The notes beneath the pieces were generated by a model. It worked only from the letters and a program-made list of their open reading frames with translations, did no database searches and was not told the DNA's origin. From assembly GCA_942490995.1 (NCBI GenBank), contig CALOBG010000031.1, positions 1 through 64,000 of the forward strand: 64,000 nucleotides of DNA, in the 5' to 3' direction. Every line of letters starts with the position of its first letter. The first letter of the stretch is position 1. The position numbers were made by a program, and so were the translations under genes. Positions 1-6,986 of the stretch are shown here, one piece after another. The stretch is from UBA981 sp942490995. Lineage in GTDB: Bacteria > Pseudomonadota > Gammaproteobacteria > Ga0077536.

Positions 1-329
1 CCGATGGATTCAACCAGTTTCTTCAAGGGAAACGGTTTAGCTAAAACCATATCAAACGCGCTACTCTCCATCTGCCACGGGGTTCCGGATATCGCAATTA
101 CAGGAATGGATTGTTTTTCAGATTTGCGGATATGGTTCACGACACCGTTGCCGTCAATACCGGGCATGCGAATGTCAGTGATCACAATATCAAAACTGCC
201 GTCATCAAATTTGCGGATTCCTTCCTGGCCATCAGCTGCTGTTTCAACATTGTGACCGAATTTGGTTAACGCCTGACGTATGATCTGCAAAATTCCTTTT
301 TCATCGTCAATAACCAGGACTGTGGACAT
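1..329 (-). CDS. Response regulator receiver (CheY-like) protein, C-terminal end cut by window edge
   Basis: Reading leftwards from an ATG at 329, with a GGAGAA ribosome site just upstream, about 109 residues are visible before the window ends. The N-terminus VLVIDDEKG carries the acidic pair. The phosphoacceptor Asp lies in VITDIRMPG, the conserved Ser in AISGT, and the Lys in LAKPF, so all receiver hallmarks are present. It would act as a phosphorylation-controlled switch in a two-component system. Whether an output domain follows cannot be seen. The partner kinase is not in the window. Base composition matches the following MiaB operon and not the GC-rich DNA after 4,556. Confidence 0.85.
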   Translation of the reverse strand, partial: MSTVLVIDDEKGILQIIRQALTKFGHNVETAADGQEGIRKFDDGSFDIVITDIRMPGIDGNGVVNHIRKSEKQSIPVIAISGTPWQMESSAFDMVLAKPFPLKKLVESI

Positions 330-764
330 AGATTTTCTCCCAAAAAAACAGGTCGTTTCGGTGGTATTCCATATGGGCTATCCTATCCCATTCTTCAGGC
401 AATGTCAACTATATATTGTGTATCGATAATTACTGAACCACTATATACAGTGCTTCAACCAGTTTAGGTGAAGTTGGTGGCGATCTGATCCAGCCATCCG
501 GACAAAGGTTGCCCTACAGACTGTATGACGATTTGGGAGGTTGTGAACATTTACGACACGTAAGAATGCTCAGGGTGTTTTATAGAAATCCATTCTAAAG
601 TGTCAAACCGAATTATCAGAGGTTTTCGAATCGAACGATAAAAATTATCAGCACAATATATCTTACCGGGTTTATTCCAAATATTATCAAATTTGATCTC
701 AGGGCTCTAAAATCAACAGTTTAACAATCATAGAATTATTCATAAAGATCTTAAGTGGATCCAA

Positions 765-786
765 AGTTATGAACAAGTTATGAACA
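765..786. repeat. Tandem duplication of the 11-mer AGTTATGAACA
   Basis: Two perfect, abutting copies of AGTTATGAACA occupy 765-775 and 776-786. They resemble degenerate DnaA boxes only loosely (TTATGAACA against TTATCCACA), so I do not call an origin. They could be a regulator site or a chance duplication in AT-rich spacer. Confidence 0.4.
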
Positions 787-878
787 ATTGGGTTTTCCTT
801 AGAAATCTTTTGAAACCTTCCCTTTTTAAGGATTTTAAATAATGTGTAAGAAAAACTCAAAATATCGGCCAGAAACAT

Positions 879-909
879 AAAAAAAGCGCCTGAAATCTTC
901 AAGGCGCTT
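879..909 (-). terminator. Rho-independent terminator of the DUF4911-miaB-DUF151 operon
   Basis: On the minus strand an 8-bp perfect stem (AAGCGCCT paired with AGGCGCTT, positions 884-891 and 902-909) with a 10-base loop runs directly into a T tract. It sits about 110 bases downstream of the DUF151 stop codon, in the right orientation to end that operon. Confidence 0.85.
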
Positions 910-1022
910 GTGATTATGTTAATATTTCCTGATGCAAACCATCCGCTGAATTCCTAAATTATTATCACGTTTACCTCCAATTTCTGGGGTCTAACGCTTT
1001 TTATGTTCAGGATGTTCAGCGG

Positions 1023-1520
1023 CTACACTTTGTATTTTCCGAAATCATCCAGCGACAGATTTGCAAGGTAATCCGCCCATTTTTTGCCTTCTTCACTGGT
1101 ATCGACCACTTCGGCTTCACCATCACTTATTTTCGATTTCTGCATAACCGAATCCTCGACATAGATCGGGGCTTTAAATCGTAATGCCAGCGCGATGGCA
1201 TCGCTCGGACGGGCATCGATATCGAAGCTCTGATCCTTGGATACGAAATAGATTCGGGCATAAAAAGTGTTGTCTTTTAAGTCACAGACCTCAACCTTTA
1301 CGATTGAAATTTGTAAATTATCGGCAAAATTTTTTAAAAGGTCATGGGTCATGGGACGATCATATTTTATATTTTGAAGGGCTGAGGCAATGGAGGTAGC
1401 TTCGAGCAGTCCTATCCAGATGGGAACCGCTTGTTCGTCATCATCTGATTTTAAAATGATGATGGGGGTATTTGATGCTGGATCCATTGTCAGACCCGCT
1501 ATGCTAACTTTATGCAGCAT
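1023..1520 (-). CDS. Bifunctional nuclease family protein (DUF151/BFN)
   Basis: This 165-residue protein has the DUF151 domain over most of its length: an N-terminal ILKSDDDEQAVPIWIGLLEA segment, a middle strand-rich part, and the conserved SDAIALALR motif near residue 105. The C-terminal tail is acidic. Family members have been described as nucleases and as stress or metabolism-associated proteins, but the physiological role in bacteria is poorly defined. The start codon lies inside the end of miaB (11-base overlap), so the two are translationally coupled. A terminator follows at 879-909, making this the last gene of the operon. Confidence 0.9.
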   Translation of the reverse strand: MLHKVSIAGLTMDPASNTPIIILKSDDDEQAVPIWIGLLEATSIASALQNIKYDRPMTHDLLKNFADNLQISIVKVEVCDLKDNTFYARIYFVSKDQSFDIDARPSDAIALALRFKAPIYVEDSVMQKSKISDGEAEVVDTSEEGKKWADYLANLSLDDFGKYKV

Positions 1521-2934
1521 AACTTTTTTCTCCTTTCAATCCATCGGCTGCGGCCTTAAGTTCAACCGGTTTGCCCCACAGGGAATGGGAATACGCCTTC
1601 TCAATTTTTACATTCACCAATTGGCCCGGGGCCATGTCGTCACAGCTCTCAGGACTGCCACCGTGAGAAAAATTTACGATTTTGTTGGTAGACGTACGCC
1701 CGGTCCACTGAACAGCCTGATGGGGCTGATTCAAATTGCCTGAGGCTTGTCTTTTACTGAAACCCTCGGCCAGAACGGACAAACAGGTGCCGACCAGGGC
1801 CTGGTTTTTCTTTTTCGTAAAAGTATCTTGCAAATCCAGGAGAATTTGCAACCGTTTCTTCATTTGCTGATCCGATACCTTTTCTGAAAATTTCGCCGCC
1901 GGTGCGTTGGGGCGGTCAGAGTACTTAAAGGCAAAAAGACCGTCAAATTCTATGGTCCGGATCAAATCCAGGGTTTCATCAAAATCAGCCTCCGACTCTC
2001 CCGGAAACCCTACGATAATGTCAGATGTAATCGCAATATCAGGACAAGTATCTCTGAGTTTGGCGACTTTGTCAAGATACAGCTCTTTGGTATATTTACG
2101 ATTCATGCGCTTTAACACTCGGTTGGATCCCGATTGGACCGGCAGGTGGATATGATCACAGAGTTTTTCATTGGATCGAAAGGCGTTTATCAAGTCCTCA
2201 TCGAAATCCTTGGGATGGGAGGTTGTGAAACGTATCCTCAAAAGCTGCTCGATTTGACTGACCCGGTACAGCAAGTCGGTAAAGGAACACAACCCCTCCT
2301 TTTTTCCATAACTGTTTACATTTTGCCCGAGCAATGTAACTTCTTTGAGGCCGGATCCGGCAAGTTGTCTGATTTCGTTAATAATAGCGTCCGGATGCCG
2401 GCTGGTTTCCCTGCCCCTCACATAGGGCACCACACAATAAGAGCAAAAATTGTCGCATCCCCGCATGATGGTAACAAATCGCGACACCTGGCTGGCGTCA
2501 GCGGCACTGTTTTCAGTTTCCGAGAAAAGGGGTTTATCCGCCTGTTCGATATCGACAATCCGGCAGCGCTTTTGGTCTATCTTTTGAATTAAGGCCGGCA
2601 ACCGATCAATGGCCTGGGTTCCAAACACAAGATCCAGGTAAGGAATCCGTTTAAATATTTTCTCGCCTTCCTGCTGGGCCACGCAGCCGCCGATAGCGGT
2701 GATAAGACCCGGCTTTTTTTTTTTCAGCCTGGCCAAACGCCCCAGAAAGCTGAAGGCTTTTTGCTCGGCTTTGGCACGGATGGTACAGGTGTTCACGATC
2801 ACCAGATCCGCATTATCCAGAGAGGATGTCTGTTGATACCCCAGCCCAGCCAGCCGCATGGCTATCTGTTCGGAATCATACACATTCATTTGACAGCCGA
2901 TGGTGTTCAAATACAGGTATTTATTTACCATCAA
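1510..2934 (-). CDS. miaB: tRNA-2-methylthio-N6-dimethylallyladenosine synthase MiaB
   Basis: This 474-residue radical SAM methylthiotransferase adds a methylthio group to i6A37 of tRNAs reading UNN codons. The N-terminal UPF0004 domain shows the three ligands of the auxiliary cluster, Cys14 (TIGCQMN), Cys50 (VNTCTIR) and Cys84 (GGCVAQQ). The radical SAM CxxxCxxC is Cys160, Cys164 and Cys167 in GCDNFCSYCVVPYVRGRE. A TRAM domain ends the protein. Length and order are standard for MiaB. It sits 8 bases after the DUF4911 gene and overlaps the DUF151 gene, so all three form one operon. A eukaryotic homologue fragment lies 570 bases away at 3,502, apparently by coincidence of a chimeric join. Confidence 0.96.
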   Translation of the reverse strand: MMVNKYLYLNTIGCQMNVYDSEQIAMRLAGLGYQQTSSLDNADLVIVNTCTIRAKAEQKAFSFLGRLARLKKKKPGLITAIGGCVAQQEGEKIFKRIPYLDLVFGTQAIDRLPALIQKIDQKRCRIVDIEQADKPLFSETENSAADASQVSRFVTIMRGCDNFCSYCVVPYVRGRETSRHPDAIINEIRQLAGSGLKEVTLLGQNVNSYGKKEGLCSFTDLLYRVSQIEQLLRIRFTTSHPKDFDEDLINAFRSNEKLCDHIHLPVQSGSNRVLKRMNRKYTKELYLDKVAKLRDTCPDIAITSDIIVGFPGESEADFDETLDLIRTIEFDGLFAFKYSDRPNAPAAKFSEKVSDQQMKKRLQILLDLQDTFTKKKNQALVGTCLSVLAEGFSKRQASGNLNQPHQAVQWTGRTSTNKIVNFSHGGSPESCDDMAPGQLVNVKIEKAYSHSLWGKPVELKAAADGLKGEKSYAA

Positions 2935-2942
2935 AGCGTTTC

Positions 2943-3218
2943 CTATAAAATACTGCTGAATTTACTGTTTACCAACTCATTGGTGACATCAAACGGTTCG
3001 ATCATTATTTCCCTTTTCAGATCCTGCAAGATGGCATCTGCATCCGGTTCACAGCCGGGTGCGATATGAAAAACGACGATACCGGCCTTCGGGTCCAGCG
3101 TTTCCAGTACCGCAATCCCATCGTAGGCCTCGAAAATGAACTTTATAAAGGCGATTTCCCGGCGATCAACCCGGTAATACCGCTTGATGGTTTCGACAAA
3201 CCCGCAATTGGCTGGCAT
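2943..3218 (-). CDS. DUF4911-like small protein
   Basis: This is a small protein of about 91 residues from the ATG at 3,218; an upstream ATG at 3,299 would give 118 residues. The body contains YYRVDRREIAFIKFIFEAYD and a later IVVFHIAPGCEPDA segment, which I recognise as the DUF4911 pattern found next to miaB in deltaproteobacteria. The pattern is a ferredoxin-like or small alpha/beta arrangement with no catalytic motif, and no function is known to me. It is the first gene of the miaB operon, 8 bases ahead of miaB, with a sigma-70-like promoter at 3,318-3,345. The extra N-terminal residues of the longer form look basic and poorly conserved, so I prefer the shorter start. Confidence 0.7.
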   Translation of the reverse strand: MPANCGFVETIKRYYRVDRREIAFIKFIFEAYDGIAVLETLDPKAGIVVFHIAPGCEPDADAILQDLKREIMIEPFDVTNELVNSKFSSIL

Positions 3219-3317
3219 GGCAATATTTAGATGCCTGAAAAAAGATCTAATTTGACGGCGATTCCCCCACGGGCTCCGAGTTTTGCTGCAGTGGCTCAAA
3301 CCCTGGACCTTTTTGAT

Positions 3318-3345
3318 AGTATAATCATATCATGGCCGTTTTCAA
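3318..3345 (-). promoter_or_regulatory. Sigma-70-type promoter of the DUF4911-miaB operon
   Basis: On the minus strand TTGAAA (3,340-3,345) and TATACT (3,318-3,323) are separated by 16 bases, close to the sigma-70 consensus. Transcription would start near 3,311, ahead of the DUF4911 gene. Confidence 0.6.
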
Positions 3346-3369
3346 TAAAAAAGCGGCAGGTATAAAAAA

Positions 3370-3481
3370 GTTGATTAAGTTGATTGAGTTTATTGAGTTG
3401 ACTGTTTGTGGACTTTGAAACTTTGAGGGGATCCAATCCTTTCAACTTAATCAACCATTCAACCCATCAACTTAATCAACC
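3370..3481. repeat. Inverted TTGATTAAGTTGATT repeats beside the poly-G join
   Basis: TTGATTAAGTTGATT at about 3,371-3,385 is matched in reverse complement by two copies of CAACTTAATCAACC at about 3,443-3,456 and 3,468-3,481. The left copy runs into a TTGA-rich degenerate extension. Such short intergenic repeats are common in the bacterial type that the first 3.4 kb suggests. They end six bases before the G tract where the sequence changes character, so they may have helped cause a misassembly. Confidence 0.6.
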
Positions 3482-3487
3482 ATTTAA

Positions 3488-3502
3488 GGGGGGGGGGGGG
3501 GG
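3488..3502. other. Fifteen-base G tract at the first chimeric join
   Basis: A run of fifteen G residues separates AT-rich bacterial intergenic sequence from eukaryotic coding sequence that starts immediately after it. Nothing upstream of the tract continues the eukaryotic gene, and nothing downstream resembles the bacterial piece. I read it as an assembly or cloning join and not a biological element. Confidence 0.75.
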
Positions 3503-3754
3503 AGGAGGTGAAGCAGCGACGGTTGAAGCGGAGCTCATCGACACCTTCAACGAGGCAGCGAAGAGACAAATCACGGACCAGCTGGTGGGCAGTGTGCAGC
3601 TGGTGTTGGTGGAGGACGCAGCAGACGCAGCGCTGAGCAATGGCTCTGCAGAACAGACAACAACAAGAAGCAAATTCTGCTCGACAGCGACGCGCGGCTC
3701 AGTGCGTGTGAGGAGACACGGCGGACTATCGGCAGGGTGACTGGCTGTGCGTGA
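3502..3754 (+). pseudogene. C-terminal end of a eukaryotic CDK5RAP1/MiaB-like methylthiotransferase, frameshifted
   Basis: Three reading frames together give the C-terminus of the CDK5RAP1 family. One frame starts EEVKQRRL. The next reads ELIDTFNEAAKRQITDQLVG followed by SVQLVLVE, matching the end of the radical SAM core and the start of the TRAM domain. The third reads RRSAEQWLCRTDNNKKQILL and stops at 3,752-3,754. Two single-base shifts are needed, one near 3,528 and one near 3,615. The rest of the protein is missing because the eukaryotic DNA begins at the G tract. The frameshifts could be sequencing errors or real decay. The call rests on family memory of the KQRR...LVLVEG and GRTDxNKK patterns. 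Confidence 0.7.
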
Positions 3755-3966
3755 GGGTGACGGCCTCGCTGTCGCAGCGAACGTTGAAAGGTACTCCTTC
3801 TTGTCGATCGTGCGTATGTGTGCAGCACTCCAAACCTGACTGCAGGCGAAGCACTGTTCCATTCGTCTCTGCCGTCCCTCAAACACGATCTGAGCACGCT
3901 GATCAACGCAAACTGTTCATTAGCATACAATCCAACACCGTCAAACAACGGCGTTGATCCTTCTCA

Positions 3967-4555
3967 CTAGTACTCAATAATCGGCTCGCCGATCTGCTCT
4001 ATCTTGGGGATGGTACATACCAGGTCGAAGGACTTACTAAGCACGATTTTGAAGATTTTTCTGCGTGATGGACATGGCGGTGGAGCAGAAAATGATGGGC
4101 GCCTTCATGAAGCAGCGAAGCTTCTCGCTGCAAACACGTCAGCATTACTCAGACAGACAACTACACAATGCTTGTTTACCCTGCTTCGTGATTTCGGCCT
4201 GCTCTTCTTCAGGAAGGTTGGCGAACTTGTCGTATTTGGTACCTATGAGAAAGAGAATGGCGGTCTGGCTATACCGGATTAGTACTCGCAGGCTGAAAAG
4301 GAGCCGCGTTCACGCTGTTGAAGCCTCTCGCCTGGCGGTACCATTCCTTGACGCTGTTGAGCGTAGATTTCCGGCTGAGGTCAAACATGAAGAGAATTGC
4401 CACCGCATCGTTGCAAACAAGAGGAAGCATGTTGACGAATTCGCGCTGACCTTTTGATGAAACGCTTGAAGAAGAAAAAGAAAAAACAAGAACAACCTCC
4501 AAGATCCCAAATGCTGAAGGTCACCTCCGTTTGACGAATGGAGATGGTCTTCTCA
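3967..4555 (-). CDS. Spg1/Tem1-type small GTPase (eukaryotic), 5' truncated, three introns, frameshifts
   Basis: Spliced on the minus strand, this gives EKTISIR, EVTFSIWDLG/GQREF (switch II), VNMLPLVCNDAVAILFMFDL, SVKEWYRQARGFN, TAILFLIGTKYDKFANLPEE (the NKxD-like TKYD), KAPIIFCSTAMSI and VCTIPKIEQIGEPIIEY, then a stop at 3,967-3,969. This is the septation-initiation-network GTPase Spg1/Tem1. Introns lie at about 4,451-4,496, 4,269-4,313 and 4,128-4,179. They are 45-52 bases, start with GT, end with AG, and one holds the branch site TACTAAT. The P-loop exon is lost at the join with bacterial DNA near 4,556. Single-base slips near 4,108 and in an A5 run at 4,056-4,060 break the frame. Short introns with this branch site favour a fungus. 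Confidence 0.85.
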
Positions 4556-5065
4556 CTGGTCGCGGTTCATCCCGCCACCCAGAGACTGATGCTGCGCATT
4601 CTGTCCCGCTTGCTGCGCCGCGATCTCATTGCCATCGAGTTGTCAGTGCGCAAAACCCTGATCCTGATTTTGCTGTACTGCGGCCTGTGGTTGCTGGCCG
4701 GTCTCGCCCACATATGCATGTTTGTGGCTTTGTCCGCTGCACCGCCACCCAACTGGCTGCTGATGTCGGGTATAGTCTCGTTGGGAACAATCGTGGGTTT
4801 CGCAGCCGTATTCGCCCCCGGCGGGCTCGGCGTTCGTGAGGCGACAATGGCGAGCATGCTGCTACCCTTCGCGTCGGTAGAACTGGTCGCCGTGTTCGTT
4901 ATCCTGGCAAGAGTTATCGTGACCTGCAGTCAGGGCCTGGTGACGATAATTGCCGCGTTGGTCATCAACCGCGTCGCCGCGGACTCGAGCAATCCGCAAC
5001 CGGCATTTTGTCAGGTCCCAATCGAAACCAGTTATCCAGACCACGGCGAGGACCGAGACCTGTGA
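4556..5065 (+). CDS. C-terminal part of a lysylphosphatidylglycerol-synthase-like/UPF0104 membrane protein (5' truncated)
   Basis: About 169 residues remain of a polytopic membrane protein. Segments LILILLYCGLWLLAGLAHIC, LLMSGIVSLGTIVGFAAVF and LVAVFVILARVIVTCSQGLV look like transmembrane helices. The motif FAPGGLGVREA between them is the hallmark of the LPG_synthase_TM (UPF0104/YbhN) family. Such proteins often accompany glycosyltransferase genes in polysaccharide loci, where some are thought to move or flip lipid-linked substrates. The true N-terminus is missing: the frame continues leftwards only into the eukaryotic GTPase exon, and an ATG at 4,538 is probably an artefact of that join. The stop overlaps the GTG start of the next gene. 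Confidence 0.8.
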   Translation: MVAVHPATQRLMLRILSRLLRRDLIAIELSVRKTLILILLYCGLWLLAGLAHICMFVALSAAPPPNWLLMSGIVSLGTIVGFAAVFAPGGLGVREATMASMLLPFASVELVAVFVILARVIVTCSQGLVTIIAALVINRVAADSSNPQPAFCQVPIETSYPDHGEDRDL

Positions 5066-6249
5066 GAATTGCGCTGCTCACCAGCACATTCCCATTAAAT
5101 CGAACAGAACAGGACCAGGCTTTCTGGATCCTTGAAATTATCGAAGGCTTACGCGCTGCCGGACACTCCGTCGCCGTTTATACGCAGCATCGTAACGGCG
5201 TTCAGGACGCTTTCGACGGCATCGCGGTGGAGCGATTTCCGTGGCCGTCGCGCAACAAGCGCCTGTCGGAACTGAGCATGCGCAACCCGCTCGACGTGTG
5301 GGCGGCGCTGCGCCTGCTGTCGGTTGGAACGGCGCGATTACCAGATTTCCTCAAACGGCATGACATTGAACTCTGCCTGGTATTCTGGGCCTTGCCCAGC
5401 GGCTGGTACACTTATCGAACACTCAGGAAAACCGGCGTGCCTTATCGCATCTGGGCGCTGGGCTCGGATATCAACAAGTACGGGCGCGCGCCTGTAGCCC
5501 GCACCATCCTGGGCCGGGTACTGCGCGCCGCTGAGACCGTATTCGCCGACAGCTTCGAACTCGCTCGACGCATCGAGACGGAATTTGGCGCCAAATGCTT
5601 TTTCCTCGCAACCACGCGCACGTTCGCCACGACCCCAACCGCGGCCGCTCGCGACCGCGACGCGTATACCTTTCTCTACGTCGGCCGCCTGGCCGAGGTC
5701 AAGGGTATCGATGTGCTGATGGAGGCCGCCCGGGCGCTACCCGAAGGTAGTCTTTTGAGGATCGCTGGCGCCGGACCGCTCGGCGGAAAGGTCAATACGC
5801 TGACCGCGTCTCTCGGCGACCGGGTAGAGGCGCTGGGCCGGATCTCCGATGAGAAGTTGGCCCAGGAGCTGATGAACTGTGACTGCGTCGTGATCCCGTC
5901 CCGCAGCGAGACCATTCCGATCGTGCTGAACGAAGCGCTGCAGTTCGGCAAACGACTCATCGTCACGGATGTCGGCGATATGGGTTACATCGTCAGAAAG
6001 TATAAACTCGGCGAGGTCGTGCCCAGCGAGGACGTCGGCGCGCTTAAAGACGCTATGACGCGCGCCGCTACAGGTACGATCTGTGCGGACTACGACCCAG
6101 ACGGTTGGCGCGAGGCGCGTACGCTGTTTGACCCGGCCACGACTATCGAACGCTTGTGTTCGCCGGAAACAACCAGCGCTGTCAGCACACAAGCGCGGGC
6201 AGCAGACACCTCGCAACCGAACGGCAACCATCAACAGGCGCAGGAATAA
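5062..6249 (+). CDS. Glycosyltransferase family 4
   Basis: This 395-residue GT4 (GT-B fold) starts at a GTG that overlaps the preceding stop in the form GTGA; an ATG at 5,008 lies inside that gene and is less likely. The N-terminus RIALLTSTFPLNRTEQDQAF is a typical start of family 4 enzymes. The nucleotide-sugar half has FLYVGRLAEVKGIDVLMEAA and the E-x7-E motif in SRSETIPIVLNEAL. A low-complexity tail of about 25 residues ends the protein. It overlaps the next gene by one base (TAATG), so it belongs to the operon 4,556-10,056. Donor and acceptor sugars cannot be told from sequence. Confidence 0.88.
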   Translation: MRIALLTSTFPLNRTEQDQAFWILEIIEGLRAAGHSVAVYTQHRNGVQDAFDGIAVERFPWPSRNKRLSELSMRNPLDVWAALRLLSVGTARLPDFLKRHDIELCLVFWALPSGWYTYRTLRKTGVPYRIWALGSDINKYGRAPVARTILGRVLRAAETVFADSFELARRIETEFGAKCFFLATTRTFATTPTAAARDRDAYTFLYVGRLAEVKGIDVLMEAARALPEGSLLRIAGAGPLGGKVNTLTASLGDRVEALGRISDEKLAQELMNCDCVVIPSRSETIPIVLNEALQFGKRLIVTDVGDMGYIVRKYKLGEVVPSEDVGALKDAMTRAATGTICADYDPDGWREARTLFDPATTIERLCSPETTSAVSTQARAADTSQPNGNHQQAQE

Positions 6250-6986
6250 TGCGAGCGATAATCTTCGCGGGCGGTAAAGGCACCCGCCTGAAACCTTTTA
6301 CGGTGAGCTTTCCCAAGCCCCTGATGCCGCTGGGAGAGACACCGATCCTCGAGGTCAATCTCAGGCAGCTGAAATACTACGGCTTCGATCGCATCACCCT
6401 GGCGGTCGGTCACCTCGCCGAAATGCTGCAGATATTTGTCCAGGACGGCTCCAAATACGGGCTCAAAGTCGACTATTCGAAAGAAGAAAAACCGCTCGGC
6501 ACGGCCGCGCCGCTGACCCTGATCAACGACCTCCCCGAGAATTTCATCTGCATGAACGGGGACCTGCTCACGACCCTGGATTTCGGCGCCTTTCTCCGCG
6601 GGCACATCGAAAGCGGCGCCGACGTGACCGTTTCGGCGCATGCCAAGGACGTCAAGATCGACCTCGGGGTGGTCGAAACCGACGCCAATGGCGACCTGCT
6701 CGACTACATTGAGAAACCCACCATGAGCTACCTGGTGTCGATGGGCGTATATGCTTTCAATCGACGCGTCGTTGACTATATTCCGCGCGATGAGTACTTC
6801 GATTTCCCGCAGCTCATGTTGCGCCTGCGCGACGACGGCCGGCGGGTCCGGATCGTAAAAACTGATGAATACTGGCTGGATATCGGGCGACACGGCGACT
6901 ACGAGCAGGCCCAGGAAGAATTCGAACGCCTGCGCGGCGATTTTCTCCCCGACGAAAAAACCCTCGACCCCAAGGAGGCTACGTGA
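6249..6986 (+). CDS. Sugar-phosphate nucleotidyltransferase
   Basis: This 245-residue enzyme has the signature MRAIIFAGGKGTRLKPFT (pyrophosphorylase G-G-x-G-x-R-L) and the metal and sugar-binding segment FICMNGDLLTTLDFG. A final YWLDIGRHGDYEQAQEEF is typical of the GlmU/RmlA/mannose-1-phosphate guanylyltransferase fold. It would activate a sugar 1-phosphate to an NDP-sugar. It lacks a left-handed beta-helix acyltransferase domain. The next gene is a LegB-like dehydratase, which suggests the activated sugar feeds that enzyme. Start and stop both overlap neighbours, indicating one tightly coupled operon. The base activated (GDP, UDP, dTDP) is not determined by what I can see. Confidence 0.9.
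   Translation: MRAIIFAGGKGTRLKPFTVSFPKPLMPLGETPILEVNLRQLKYYGFDRITLAVGHLAEMLQIFVQDGSKYGLKVDYSKEEKPLGTAAPLTLINDLPENFICMNGDLLTTLDFGAFLRGHIESGADVTVSAHAKDVKIDLGVVETDANGDLLDYIEKPTMSYLVSMGVYAFNRRVVDYIPRDEYFDFPQLMLRLRDDGRRVRIVKTDEYWLDIGRHGDYEQAQEEFERLRGDFLPDEKTLDPKEAT

Larger units (their letters stand above)
330..1022. other. AT-rich intergenic region
   Basis: About 690 bases lie between the receiver gene and the DUF151 gene with no convincing gene. A 67-residue minus-strand frame at 699-902 overlaps a terminator and has no recognisable content. The stretch contains the operon terminator at 879-909 and a tandem 11-bp repeat at 765-786. The receiver promoter must lie within the right-hand part of this region, but I could not place it with confidence. 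Confidence 0.6.

Noticed and set aside
765..786. Tandem TTATGAACA-like sites considered as a replication origin
   Set aside because: They miss the conserved DnaA-box bases, and no dnaA, dnaN or parAB gene is nearby.
699..902. Possible 67-residue minus-strand gene
   Set aside because: It starts inside the operon terminator, has no ribosome site, and its translation looks like random AT-rich sequence.
4538..4555. ATG at 4,538 as start of the UPF0104-like protein
   Set aside because: These bases are the complement of the GTPase exon encoding EKTISIR, so the start lies in eukaryotic DNA and the bacterial gene is truncated.
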